Source: Stieleria neptunia
GTDB taxonomy: Bacteria > Planctomycetota > Planctomycetia > Pirellulales > Pirellulaceae
NCBI RefSeq assembly: GCF_007754155.1
Contig: NZ_CP037423.1
Coordinates: forward strand, 7,250,938 to 7,314,937
Length of the DNA stretch: 64,000 bases
Direction: 5' to 3'
Every line of letters starts with the position of its first letter. Positions within the stretch are counted from its first letter, which is position 1. This document shows positions 18,098-26,753 of this stretch, piece by piece. Below the pieces are notes generated by a model that was not told the DNA's origin, did not search any database, and saw only the letters and a program-made list of their open reading frames with translations. A program made the position numbers and the translations under genes.

Positions 18098-18155
18098 AAA
18101 TAACGAAATGCGATCTATCCGGGTACGGAGTACACGGATAGATCGTGCGTTGAAG
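18098..18155 (-). other. attC-like site 11 (3' end of IS91-like module 1)
   Basis: CAAC...GATCTATCCG pairs with CGGATAGATC...GTTATTT. 58 bp, the size of the short integron attC type. The same hairpin ends module 2 (site 9), and sequence identity between the modules stops at the GTT. Confidence 0.6.
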
Positions 18156-18917
18156 TTTGTCGGCACGACTTGGCCGATCTGGGGGACGCTATTAGAACAG
18201 CATGAGTTGCTGCATGCCAGTTTCTGCGGTCGTCTCGGTCATGGCGTCCAAGCCCGGGGACTCTCTTGCACTTTCAATGCCACTTTTCAGATACCACTCG
18301 TACCACTCCGAAAAACCTTCCCCCATCGCATCGTCCCAGAACCGAATATCATCAAGTTTTTGGCTCTCTCGGTACCAACCTGGGCTACACTCCGAATCGC
18401 GTCCCAAGATCACGCTCCAGGATCGCTTCGGATACTCGTGCGTCAGACGAACCGACTCGCTGCCACAGTGCTCACAGCATAGCTCCGGCTCGGTCTCCAA
18501 CTCGGCCTCCGCTTCTTCCACCGCAGCCATCACGGCCATGCGAGCCTCCGCACCGTCGACTGCACTCAGGGAGGCAAGGCAGCGTTGCTGATACGCCACC
18601 GCTTTCGTGCTCGACCAACCTCCGAATTGACGCGTTTTGGTTAGCTGATTGGGCTGGATGTGCAAGCACCAGCGGCAAATGAACTCCGCTGTCGAAAGAG
18701 TCAACGGAACTTGAATCGACTCACCACCCGTCGTGTATCCTTCACGTGCCCAGAACGTTACCTCCTGGTCATCGGCCGCGATGATTCGATGGTCGCTGAT
18801 CGGCCCACCGGTCAGATAACGCGTCAAGTAACGAACCACATGCTCTCCACTACTGCTTTCGGTCGGCGGGGGCTCGATGTAGCTGACCCATTGTTCGGCG
18901 ACAATTGGTTCTCCGCT

Positions 18918-21314
18918 TTAGCGACAACTAGTATTCCCGATTACGAATCCGATTTTTATTGAGAGGCCTTTGCTGACCGTCCAGCTGACTTCGTTTTCTT
19001 GGCTGTTTCCACGCGATAGCTTGGCACGTTCAACTCGATGATCACGCTGTGGTGAACCAAGCGATCGATCGCCGCCGCCGTCGTCATCGCATCTTTGAAG
19101 ATCTGGTCCCACTTGCTGAACGCCAAGTTGCTCGTCAACAGAACACTCCCTCTCTCGTAACGTTCCGCCAGCAGCGTGAACAGCACCTCCATCTCTTCTC
19201 GATTCTGCTGCACGTAACCCAGGTCGTCGATCATCAGGCCCTCGAAACGAGACAGTTGCTTGATGTACTTCTGCAGGCGAAGATCCCGCTTTGCGATCAG
19301 CAACTGTTGCACCAGCAAGCTGCACGTTGTCAGAAGCATGCTCCGGCCTTGCTGGACGAGTTGATTCGCCAAGGCACAAAGCGCGTGACTCTTCCCCGCA
19401 CCGGGCTGACCGAAAATCAGTACGTTCTCCCGACGATCCAAGAACGATCCCTCCCGAAGACTCTCCAGTTGTCGTGTCACTGACAATGGCAAGCGATCGA
19501 AGTTGAACGTCTCCCATGTCTTGCCCAGCGGAAGACGTGAGTTGGTCATTAGACGCTTGATCCGACTCTCGTTGCGGGCCTGGCATTCCAGTTCCGCCAG
19601 TTCCGATAAGTATTGAACATGGCTGAGATCCTCCGCGGCTGCTCGGTCGGCCGTCGCTTGAAACTGGTCGCGAAACATCGGCAGACGCAAGCTGCGAAAC
19701 TGCTCCTTCAGCCGCTCCTCGGTCCGTTCGTTGCTCGTCCTCGTGGGCGGGGTCTTGGGAGGCTGCCGTATCGACGATTCGGTCTTTTTCGATTGGGGCT
19801 TTCGTGTGGTTGATTGATTCATCGTTTGGACTCTCCTTGTCAAACGTGTCAAATAATTCGTCATAGTCTTTCAAGTTCGGTGCTTTGACATCGATGTCGG
19901 TCACCGGCTTGATCTCGATCGCTTCACTCACCATCAGCCGAACCTGATCGACATCGATGGATTGTCCCGATTGGATTTGAAGACGCAGTGCATTCTGCAC
20001 CGCATCTTGGCTTTCTCGAGCCGCTAATTGCAGGATCTCAAGATACTTCCTCACCGCCACCTTCTCGCTGTGAGCGTCGCATAGCATGTCATAGGCGATT
20101 CGGAAGTGACTCGTCGGGAACATGTCCTGACGGTATTTGTAGTTTTCGAATGCTCCCGGTTTGCGAACCAATGAATCGATCACGTGCCGGTAGTTGATGG
20201 CCGATCCGCCGACGCCAGTAAGTCGTGGCATCCGTTGCACGTGGATGCCGTGATGCGTCACATCGATCCACTCGGCACCGATCCGCACATCGACTTTTTG
20301 ACCGATCAATCGGCTAGGAACCGAATAGATGTTTTTCTTGACATTAATCGTGCTGCTACTGCCGACGATGATGCCTTGTTGGTTGTCATCGGTATCAAGC
20401 TTACTATCGGGAAGTGGTCGCAAATGCGAGCGTTCAATTTCAAATCGATTTAAGCGCGCATCATTAGCGCGAACGATCAGGGATCGAACGAAATGCATGT
20501 AGTCTTCACGACTGGCGAAGTCGCGACTACCGCGAAGTAGCAATGCTTGGTCGACTCGATTCTTGAGATGACCGTTGGATGACTCAACGTCGCCGTTTTC
20601 GTTCGCACAGCGAACGTTGATTCGCTCTGACTTGGTGCCATAGTGATCCATCAACGCTCCATAGCGAGCAGTGAGTTCTTTCTTTGAAGAGTGATTGTTG
20701 ATCGCAGCGCTAAGGCTATCAGTGCGGTGACGCTCGGGCACTCCGCCGAATTCCCAAAACGCATTTTGAATCCCCTCGCTGAGCGCTTCGAAAGATTCGG
20801 AGAAACACAGAGAGACCGACTCGACGTTGGAATACGTCAGGACACAATGAAAGAGCATGTGTTCAAACGAAACGCCCGCGATGGTCACGTTCAGTGTGTT
20901 CATGACGGTGAAGTCACTCGCAGCAACCCGAGCCGGATGATGGACCTGCGGGAAGATCACTGCTTTGTCTGGACCTTCTGTACTGCGCCACAATCGGACT
21001 CGACGTTCGAAGGTTCGTCGAGTGGAGTCTGGGTAGACGCCTGGATAGCGGTCTTGCAGCCACTGGAAAAGGGTCTTGGCCTGCAGTCGCGGTTCGGCCT
21101 CAAGCCTGATCTGCACCTCGTTCCAGACATCGGCGAATGGATCGATGCGAGTCCGGTAATCTCGCGGCTTCTTCCGCTGAGAGGGGAGCCGATTGTCGTT
21201 TCGATAATGTCTTGCCGTTTTCTCATCCATCTCAGTCATCCTTGACGATGCGGCCAGTGACTTGCCAGATGCTAGCAAACGCCGCAGTTCTTTAACCTTT
21301 CCGTCCGTGACCAT
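18918..21314 (-). CDS. istA: IS21-family transposase IstA with unusually long open C-terminus
   Basis: 798 residues; IS21 IstA proteins are usually near 400-550. Residues 1-60 form the helix-turn-helix region. The DDE core follows: ARVAASDFTVM (first Asp), HRTDSLSAAINN (second), and ENGDVESSNGHLKNRV (Glu). The normal end of the family is near APNLKDYDELFDTF, about residue 500. Beyond that the frame stays open through the whole of istB in a different frame, and its Arg/Ser/Gly-rich residues look like a shadow translation. The functional protein may therefore be the first ~520 residues plus a tail. Confidence 0.85.
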   Translation of the reverse strand: MVTDGKVKELRRLLASGKSLAASSRMTEMDEKTARHYRNDNRLPSQRKKPRDYRTRIDPFADVWNEVQIRLEAEPRLQAKTLFQWLQDRYPGVYPDSTRRTFERRVRLWRSTEGPDKAVIFPQVHHPARVAASDFTVMNTLNVTIAGVSFEHMLFHCVLTYSNVESVSLCFSESFEALSEGIQNAFWEFGGVPERHRTDSLSAAINNHSSKKELTARYGALMDHYGTKSERINVRCANENGDVESSNGHLKNRVDQALLLRGSRDFASREDYMHFVRSLIVRANDARLNRFEIERSHLRPLPDSKLDTDDNQQGIIVGSSSTINVKKNIYSVPSRLIGQKVDVRIGAEWIDVTHHGIHVQRMPRLTGVGGSAINYRHVIDSLVRKPGAFENYKYRQDMFPTSHFRIAYDMLCDAHSEKVAVRKYLEILQLAARESQDAVQNALRLQIQSGQSIDVDQVRLMVSEAIEIKPVTDIDVKAPNLKDYDELFDTFDKESPNDESINHTKAPIEKDRIVDTAASQDPAHEDEQRTDRGAAEGAVSQLASADVSRPVSSDGRPSSRGGSQPCSILIGTGGTGMPGPQRESDQASNDQLTSSAGQDMGDVQLRSLAIVSDTTTGESSGGIVLGSSGERTDFRSARCGEESRALCLGESTRPARPEHASDNVQLAGATVADRKAGSSPAEVHQATVSFRGPDDRRPGLRAAESRRDGGAVHAAGGTLRERECSVDEQLGVQQVGPDLQRCDDDGGGDRSLGSPQRDHRVERAKLSRGNSQENEVSWTVSKGLSIKIGFVIGNTSCR
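18956..19822 (-). CDS. istB: IS21-family helper ATPase IstB
   Basis: 288 residues from the ATG at 19822, chosen because AAGGAGAG sits 9 nt upstream; an in-frame ATG at 19864 has no such signal. AAA+ motifs: Walker A FGQPGAGKSH, Walker B GLMIDDLGYV, sensor-like VLLTSNLAF. IstB promotes target choice and strand transfer by IstA. The gene is nested completely inside the open istA frame. Intact, so the element may be mobile. Confidence 0.92.
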   Translation of the reverse strand: MNQSTTRKPQSKKTESSIRQPPKTPPTRTSNERTEERLKEQFRSLRLPMFRDQFQATADRAAAEDLSHVQYLSELAELECQARNESRIKRLMTNSRLPLGKTWETFNFDRLPLSVTRQLESLREGSFLDRRENVLIFGQPGAGKSHALCALANQLVQQGRSMLLTTCSLLVQQLLIAKRDLRLQKYIKQLSRFEGLMIDDLGYVQQNREEMEVLFTLLAERYERGSVLLTSNLAFSKWDQIFKDAMTTAAAIDRLVHHSVIIELNVPSYRVETAKKTKSAGRSAKASQ

Positions 21315-22203
21315 CGCAATCTCCGTGAAAACAAGGAGTTACGATGATGACCCGAATCGCAAAATCCGGGAATTGTAATTGTCGCTGACCGCACCGGCAT
21401 CGTTGCCAAAGCCGGCCTCAAACCGGGATTTCTAATTGTCGCCAGCCGGGAAAACCAATCGCCGCTAGACACCCATTCCTTCGATTCAATCTGATCGATC
21501 ATCGTGTCCCAGGCTTCATCACAGCGCAGGTACTCAACTGAGCCGTCAAGTTGAAGTTTGCCGTTCTTGCGAAGACGCTGCAGGTGAGCCACCGCGATTT
21601 TGCGAAACGACCGCCGGAGATTGATCGCATCGACAAGGTACTTGCGATCGTCGTCGTATCCTGCGGCCGCCGGAGCCTTTGATTCCGTCCAGCTCCCATC
21701 GACCAAGCTCGGTCCTGCACCGGGGACCAACGCGTGGACGTGCCAGTGAGCATCCAGCTTCTGGTTCCAGGTGTGAAGGACCATCAAGGCGGCCAGTTCG
21801 TATTGCTGTTCGGTTTCGACTGTCTTCTTGAGAGCTTTCCAAGCCGAGTGAAACAGCAACTCGGCGATCTCTTCGCGGTTCGCCAACGCCATCGTCGAGA
21901 TCACGTCCGGCAACGTGAAGACGACTTGGTAGTAGTCCACACCGTCAAGGATCAGCTTCGAAGCACGATCCGAAAACGTCTGTCGTTTTCCTCCGCTGCA
22001 TTGCGGGCAGTGACGATCACCACACGAGTTGTGTCGTTTCGTAAGCCGATCACAATCATCACACTGGTACCAACGACCACCAAGTGCAGACGTACGACAC
22101 AGAGTCGTTTTGGCCAAGACACTTTGGACCGTCATCGTCGCTGCACCGTCGCGGTGCTCGTTGACGTAACGTTCGGCACCGCGACGAAGGAGTTGGTGGA
22201 CGG

Positions 22204-23124
22204 TTAGCTTTTCTTGTCTGAATCGTCCTGTTCGCCGTTCTCCTGCGGCGGCGTGTACGTCGGAAGTTGCTTGACCGGCAACCAGTCCAGTGGGCTCGGG
22301 ACACTGTGCAGGTGCTCCCGGCGGCAATGCAGATAAACCATCGTCGTGATGAAGCTGGCGTGGCCGAGCAGCTTGCTGATCGTCAACAAGTCCACCCCGG
22401 CTTCGAGAAGTCCTGTCGCGTAGGAGTGCCTCAGGACATGCGGATAAATCCTGCGTTTGATCCCCGCTTTCACTCCGGCGTCCTTCATCGCTTTGCGAAT
22501 CGTGGTGTCGGCGTAGGGCTTCCCCGGTTTCTTGCCTGGAAACAGGAAGTCGGTCGGCTTGTACTTGAGCCAGTAGAGCCTGAGCTCTTTCAAGAGTCTC
22601 GGTGAGAGTGGCACCAACCGTTCCTTGTTGCCCTTGCCGTTGGCGACTCGGATCATCATCCGCTTGGAGTCGATGTCGTGGATCCTCAAGTTGGCCGCTT
22701 CGGAGAATCGAAGCCCTGCGGAGTAGAGCGTCATCAGAAAGGTTCGGTGTTTCAGATTGGCCGTGCATTGAATCAGCTGGTCGACTTCTTGTCGGCCGAG
22801 CACGGTAGGCAGCTTCTTGGGCCGTTTGCCGAAGGGCACCATCGTGACCGGCCAGGGCATGGGCTGGGTGTGGCGATAGTAAAACCGTAAAGCACAAACG
22901 GCTTGGTTGAACGAACCGTAGGCAAGCTTTCGTTCTTGGATCAAATGGAGCTGGAAGGTTCTAACGTCTTCGCAGGTTGCCTGGCCGAGCGGTTTTTCGA
23001 TAAAGTCGGCGAATTTGCGAACGTGGTAGGTATAGGCGTCGATGGTTGCTTCGGCCATGTTGCGGATCAACATGTCTTCGGCAAGTCGCTTGGTGAGCTT
23101 GCAAGTTCGTTTTTTGTGTGACAT
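22204..23124 (-). CDS. Tyrosine recombinase of IS91-like module 1
   Basis: 306 residues from the ATG at 23124 (MSHKKRTCKLTKRL). SAM-like N-domain at residues 10-95. Catalytic set: Arg in LYSAGLRFSEA, HVLRHSYATG (HxxR), LLGHAS (His) and Tyr in TTMVYLH. The spacing between the first Arg and HxxRH is that of XerC-type enzymes and lacks the extra helix of integron integrases, so it is not IntI. It probably resolves or assists transposition of the module, as in other IS91 relatives that carry a partner recombinase. The transposase frame begins immediately after its stop, shifted by -1. Confidence 0.88.
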   Translation of the reverse strand: MSHKKRTCKLTKRLAEDMLIRNMAEATIDAYTYHVRKFADFIEKPLGQATCEDVRTFQLHLIQERKLAYGSFNQAVCALRFYYRHTQPMPWPVTMVPFGKRPKKLPTVLGRQEVDQLIQCTANLKHRTFLMTLYSAGLRFSEAANLRIHDIDSKRMMIRVANGKGNKERLVPLSPRLLKELRLYWLKYKPTDFLFPGKKPGKPYADTTIRKAMKDAGVKAGIKRRIYPHVLRHSYATGLLEAGVDLLTISKLLGHASFITTMVYLHCRREHLHSVPSPLDWLPVKQLPTYTPPQENGEQDDSDKKS

Positions 23125-23399
23125 CACGGTTGCTTGTCCTTGTTGTGAAACAGAGTTCAAAAGAAGTTCGTGCCGCAGCGTGCGGGGAACACAACAAGGG
23201 TGCGTCAACGAGCAAAAAGCGCAAGTTAAAACGTCAGGCAAAGCACCAAGAAAGAGACAGTAAGAACGCCTAGCGCGCACAACTGGCTAACCGAAAAAGC
23301 GCCTACAGGCGCGCCGAAAGACAGACACGTTGTGACCCTCACACACTCACCGCACCGACAAAAGAAAACAGTCGCGCCAATGAAGTCGCTGCCGATTAA

Positions 23400-23489
23400 G
23401 TTCAACGTTACGAATCACCGAGTCGCCGGAAATAGTCTTAACACAGAGCAACCTCAACTCGGCGACTTCAGTGCATTCGATTGTTCGTC
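23400..23489 (-). other. attC-like site 10
   Basis: Left core GACGAAC, right core GTTGAAC (fits GTTRRRY). Left arm CGAAT(G)CACTGAAGTCGCCG pairs with CGGCGACTCGGTGATTCG, with an extrahelical G. 90 bp. It lies 11 bp after the stop of the gene at 23500-24018. Confidence 0.85.
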
Positions 23490-23499
23490 GCACTCCAAA

Positions 23500-24018
23500 T
23501 CACTCCATCGCCAAGTATCTAGCGATTGGAATACCAGCTGATCGCAACGTTTCATCAAAAACCTTCTGCGGATCACTTGAAGTTTGTTCGAGAATCACTG
23601 GGAGTGTGGATATCGAAGGACCGGTCGACCAAATCTTCATTTGGCCGCATTCAAAGCAAACTAGACACTCAACTGAGTTTTCATCTTGAATCGCCCGAAT
23701 TGCATGACGCGGGAAAAAACACTTCTTCATTCTCCCGTCGCCATTATGAATTCCGTTTCGCAGCGAGGAAAGAATGGCATTCCGGCGCTCCACATCCAAG
23801 ATTTCCACCTTGCCCAAAATAGCGAAACCATGGAAACGCTCTGTGCCCCCATCCGAATCGCCGGGTGCCGCGTCGCGATAATCGATTGAGTATACGGTCA
23901 ACGCGTCAGGGGCCAGAAAATCTACTAGTGGATCACTCCAACGTCCGAGCAACACTGCGCAAATTACTGCCACGCCACAGAGGCTCAGCACGGCAATTTG
24001 GAAACATTTTGAGTTCAT
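23500..24018 (-). CDS. Membrane-anchored hypothetical protein (cassette gene)
   Basis: 172 residues. N-terminal membrane segment FQIAVLSLCGVAVICAVLLG, then an extracytoplasmic domain with KVEILDVERRNAIL, KKCFFPRHAIRAIQD and VECLVCFECGQMKIW. The pairing of CFFPRHAI with CFECGQ is familiar from small planctomycete hypothetical proteins, but I cannot name a family or function. The CxxC could bind metal or form a disulfide. The ATG lies about 20 nt downstream of the crossover of site 9, so any promoter would have to come from the preceding IS91-like module. Confidence 0.75.
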   Translation of the reverse strand: MNSKCFQIAVLSLCGVAVICAVLLGRWSDPLVDFLAPDALTVYSIDYRDAAPGDSDGGTERFHGFAILGKVEILDVERRNAILSSLRNGIHNGDGRMKKCFFPRHAIRAIQDENSVECLVCFECGQMKIWSTGPSISTLPVILEQTSSDPQKVFDETLRSAGIPIARYLAME

Positions 24019-24031
24019 AGTGTCTCAGTAC

Positions 24032-24091
24032 GACGAACGAAATGCGATCTATCCGGGCACGGGACGTGCAGGGATAGATCGTGCGTTGAAG
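24032..24091 (-). other. attC-like site 9 (3' end of IS91-like module 2)
   Basis: Core GTTCGTC at 24038-24032, opposite core CTTCAAC at 24091-24085. The stem GATCTATCC / GGATAGATC is shared with site 11. 60 bp. It may be an integron site or simply the hairpin at the transposon origin end; GAAC, the usual IS91 target, abuts it. Confidence 0.6.
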
Positions 24092-24130
24092 TTTGTCGGC
24101 TCGACTTGGCCGGGTTCAGGTAGACCGCTA

Positions 24131-25489
24131 TTAGAATAGCTGCAGTTGCCGCGTGCCAGCTTTGGCGTTTGATTCGGGTGCGGTTTCGGGGGCCGTCCGC
24201 TCCCTTGCACTTTCAATGCCACTTTTCAGATACCACGCGTACCATTCCGAAAAGCCCTCACCCATTGCCCCGTCCCAAAAGCGAATGTCATCTTTTTCTT
24301 GACTCTCGCGGTACCAAAGTGGGCTATCTTTCGAGTCCCGCCGGAAGATTTCGCTCCACGGTCGCTTCTCATACTCGTGCGTCAGACGAAGCGATTCGCT
24401 GCCACAGTGCTCACAGCACAACGTCGATTCGGGCTCGGCCTCGACCGAGTCGACTTCATCAGAGAGCAAGTCGAGAGTCCCCGCCTGCGATCGGTCGGCA
24501 TCGGTGAGTGACGCTCGGCACTTCGCGAGATATTCTTCAGCTTTTGTATTCGACCAGCCTCCAAACTGACGTGTTTTGGTCAACTCTTTTGGCAGAATGT
24601 GCAGGCACCAGCGACGGATGAACTCCGATGTCGAGAGAGTGAACGGAACTTGAAGCGATTCACCACCGGTGGTGCGGCCTTCGCGGGCCCAAAATGTGAC
24701 CTCGTGGTCGTCCGCGGCGATGATGCGGTAGTCACTGATCGGCCCACCGGTCAGATAACGCGTTAAGTAACGAACCACGTGCTCGCCGCGACTGCTTTCG
24801 GTCGGAGGGGGTTCGATGTAGCTGACCCATTCCTTTGATTCGAGCTGATCGATCATCTCCTCCCAGGCTTCGTCACCTTGCAGATACGCCAGCGAGCCGT
24901 CGAGTTTCAATTTGTCGTTCTTACGAAGACGCTGTAGGTGAGCCACCGCGATCTTCCGAAACGATCTTCGAAGATTGATCGCATCGACGAGGTACTGGCG
25001 GTCATCTTCATAGCCGTCGACTTGCGGCGCCCTGGCTTTAATCCAACCTCCATCGCTTAAACTGGGCCCCGCCCCAGGAACCAATGCGTGAACATGCCAA
25101 TGAGCATCCAGCTTCTGGTTCCAGGTGTGAAGCACCATCAGCGCAGCGAGCTCATATTGCTGTTCTGTTTCAACCGTCTTTTTGAGAGACTTCCAAGCAG
25201 AGTGGAACAGCAACTCCGCGATCTCTTGACGATTCGCCAGTGCCATCGTCGAGACCACCTCCGGCAACGTGAAGACGACTTGGTAGTAGTTCACACCGTC
25301 GAGGATCAGTTTCGAAGCTCTATCGGAGAAGTTCTGGCGTTTTCCGCCACTACATTGCGGACAGTGCCGATCGCCACAGGAGTTGTGTCGTTTCGTCAGG
25401 CGATCACAATCATCACACTGATACCAACGACCACCGAGTGCCGAAGTACGGCAGAGGCTGGTCTTGGCCAACACGCTTTGGACCGTCAT
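24131..25489 (-). CDS. tnpA: IS91-family HUH transposase
   Basis: About 452 residues from the ATG at 25489, which has GGGGGAG 6 nt upstream. Zinc ribbon CDDCDRLTKRHNSCGDRHC, HUH motif WHVHALVPGAG, and catalytic tyrosines in VVRYLTRYLTGGPISDYRI; a second CxxC pair (CCEHCGSES) lies near the C-terminus. It is a single-strand nicking enzyme for rolling-circle transposition. Family-like sequence (VHQLIRRGAERYVNEH) continues upstream to about 25556 without an in-frame ATG, GTG or TTG, so the true start or a coupling mechanism with the recombinase is unresolved. Confidence 0.9.
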   Translation of the reverse strand: MTVQSVLAKTSLCRTSALGGRWYQCDDCDRLTKRHNSCGDRHCPQCSGGKRQNFSDRASKLILDGVNYYQVVFTLPEVVSTMALANRQEIAELLFHSAWKSLKKTVETEQQYELAALMVLHTWNQKLDAHWHVHALVPGAGPSLSDGGWIKARAPQVDGYEDDRQYLVDAINLRRSFRKIAVAHLQRLRKNDKLKLDGSLAYLQGDEAWEEMIDQLESKEWVSYIEPPPTESSRGEHVVRYLTRYLTGGPISDYRIIAADDHEVTFWAREGRTTGGESLQVPFTLSTSEFIRRWCLHILPKELTKTRQFGGWSNTKAEEYLAKCRASLTDADRSQAGTLDLLSDEVDSVEAEPESTLCCEHCGSESLRLTHEYEKRPWSEIFRRDSKDSPLWYRESQEKDDIRFWDGAMGEGFSEWYAWYLKSGIESARERTAPETAPESNAKAGTRQLQLF

Positions 25490-25557
25490 GCTGGCTCCCC
25501 CGTCGCGGTGCTCGTTGACGTAACGTTCAGCACCGCGACGAATGAGTTGATGGACGG

Positions 25558-26478
25558 TTAGCTTTTCTTGCCTGAATCGTCCTGTTCGCCGTTCTCCGTC
25601 GGCGGCGTGTAAGTCGGAAGTTGCTTGACCGGCAACCAGTCCAGTGGACTCGGGGCACTGTGCAGGTGCTCCCGGCGGCAATGCAGATAGACCATCGTCG
25701 TGATGAAGCTCGCGTGACCAAGGAGCTTGCTGATCGTCAACAGGTCCACGCCAGCTTCCAGCAGTCCCGTCGCGTAGGAGTGTCTCAGGACATGAGGATA
25801 AATCCTGCGTTTGATCCCCGCCTTCTCCCCTGCATCCTTCATCGCTTTGCGAATCGTGGTGTCGGCGTAGGGTTTTCCCGGAATCTTTCCCGGGAACAAC
25901 AAGTCGGTCGGCTTGTACTTGAGCCAGTAGATCCTGAGCTCTTTCAAGAGCCTCGGTGAGAGAGGGATCAAGCGTTCCTTTTTGCCCTTCCCATTGGCGA
26001 CTCGAATCATCATCCGTTTGGAGTCGATGTCGTGGATCCTCAAGTTGGCCGCTTCGGCGAACCGCAGCCCTCCGGAGTAGAGCGTCATCAGAAAGGTTCG
26101 GTGTTTCAGATTGGCCGTGCATTGAATCAGCTGGTCGACTTCTTGTCGGCCGAGCACGGTAGGCAGCTTCTTGGGCCGTTTGCCGAAGGGAACCATCGTG
26201 ACCGGCCAGGGCATGGGCTGGGTGTAGCGATAGTAAAACCGTAAAGCACAAACGGCCTGGTTGAACGATCCGTATGCAAGCTTTCGTTCTCGGATCAGAT
26301 GGAGCTGGAAGGTTCTAACGTCTTCGACGGTTGCCTGGTCGAGCGGTTTTTGGATAAAGTCGGCAAACTTTCGCACGTGATAGGTGTAGGCGTCGATGGT
26401 GGCTTCGGCCATGTTGCGGATCATCATGTCTTCGGCGAGCCGCTTGGTGAGTTTGCAGGTTCGTTTTTTGTGTGACAT
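25558..26478 (-). CDS. Tyrosine recombinase of IS91-like module 2
   Basis: 306 residues, about 95% identical by eye to the copy at 22204-23124. Catalytic residues are complete: LYSGGLRFAEA, HVLRHSYATG, LLGHAS, TTMVYLH. It ends DDSGKKS, and the transposase frame opens just past this point, shifted by -1. Confidence 0.9.
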   Translation of the reverse strand: MSHKKRTCKLTKRLAEDMMIRNMAEATIDAYTYHVRKFADFIQKPLDQATVEDVRTFQLHLIRERKLAYGSFNQAVCALRFYYRYTQPMPWPVTMVPFGKRPKKLPTVLGRQEVDQLIQCTANLKHRTFLMTLYSGGLRFAEAANLRIHDIDSKRMMIRVANGKGKKERLIPLSPRLLKELRIYWLKYKPTDLLFPGKIPGKPYADTTIRKAMKDAGEKAGIKRRIYPHVLRHSYATGLLEAGVDLLTISKLLGHASFITTMVYLHCRREHLHSAPSPLDWLPVKQLPTYTPPTENGEQDDSGKKS

Positions 26479-26753
26479 CACGGTTGCTTGTCCTTGTTGT
26501 GAAACAGAGTTCAAAAGAAGTTCGCGCCGCAGCGTGCGGGGAACACAACAAGGGTGCGTCAACGAGCAAAAAGCGCAAGTTAAAACGCCAGGCAAGGCTT
26601 AAAGAAAGAGACAGAAAGAACGCCTAGCGCGCACAACTGGCTAACCGCAAAAGCGCCTACAGGCGCGCCGAAAGACAGACACGTTGTGACCCTCACACAC
26701 TCACCGCACTGACAAGAGAAAACGGTCACGCCAATGAAGTCGCTGCCGATTAA

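Larger units (their letters stand above)
18892..21471 (-). mobile_element. IS21-family insertion sequence, complete
   Basis: 2580 bp with TG...CA ends. The left end TGTTCGGCGACAATTGGTT and the reverse complement of the right end TGTCTAGCGGCGATTGGTT are inverted repeats, with further AATTGTCGC sub-repeats inside both ends, as usual for IS21. A 5-bp duplication CCCAT (18887-18891 and 21472-21476) flanks it. It carries istA and istB. Confidence 0.9.
18192..22135 (-). pseudogene. tnpA: IS91-family transposase split by an IS21-like element
   Basis: The 5' part (22135 to 21472) carries the zinc ribbon (CDDCDRLTKRHNSCGDRHCPQC in two halves) and the HUH pair (DAHWHVHALVPG). The 3' part (18891 to 18192) carries the strand-transfer tyrosines in VVRYLTRYLTGGPISD and the C-terminus ending LMLF. 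Joining them at the 5-bp duplication CCCAT restores ...KEWVSYIEPPPT..., exactly as in the intact copy at 24131-25489. Homology with IS91 proteins begins about 23 codons upstream of the ATG used here, where no standard start codon is in frame. Confidence 0.85.
18104..23405 (-). mobile_element. IS91-like module 1 (tyrosine recombinase plus transposase), interrupted by IS21
   Basis: About 2.72 kb once the IS21-like insertion is removed, nearly the same length as module 2 (24038-26759). It starts with TTGAACTTAATCGGC immediately after the attC core of site 10 and ends at the GTT of site 11. The order of transcription is recombinase, then transposase. The transposase gene is broken, so this copy cannot transpose on its own. 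Confidence 0.8.

Noticed and set aside
17692..18099. 135-codon minus-strand frame ending with TAA exactly in the attC core of site 12
   Set aside because: The stop position is attractive for a cassette gene, but the translation is low-complexity (Ser/Arg/Asn-rich), while the overlapping frame at 17792 has protein-like sequence and codon use.
22204..26478. Integron integrase (IntI) identity for the two tyrosine recombinases
   Set aside because: The segment between the first catalytic Arg and HxxRH is short and lacks the IntI-specific extra helix. Both genes are part of the duplicated IS91-like module.
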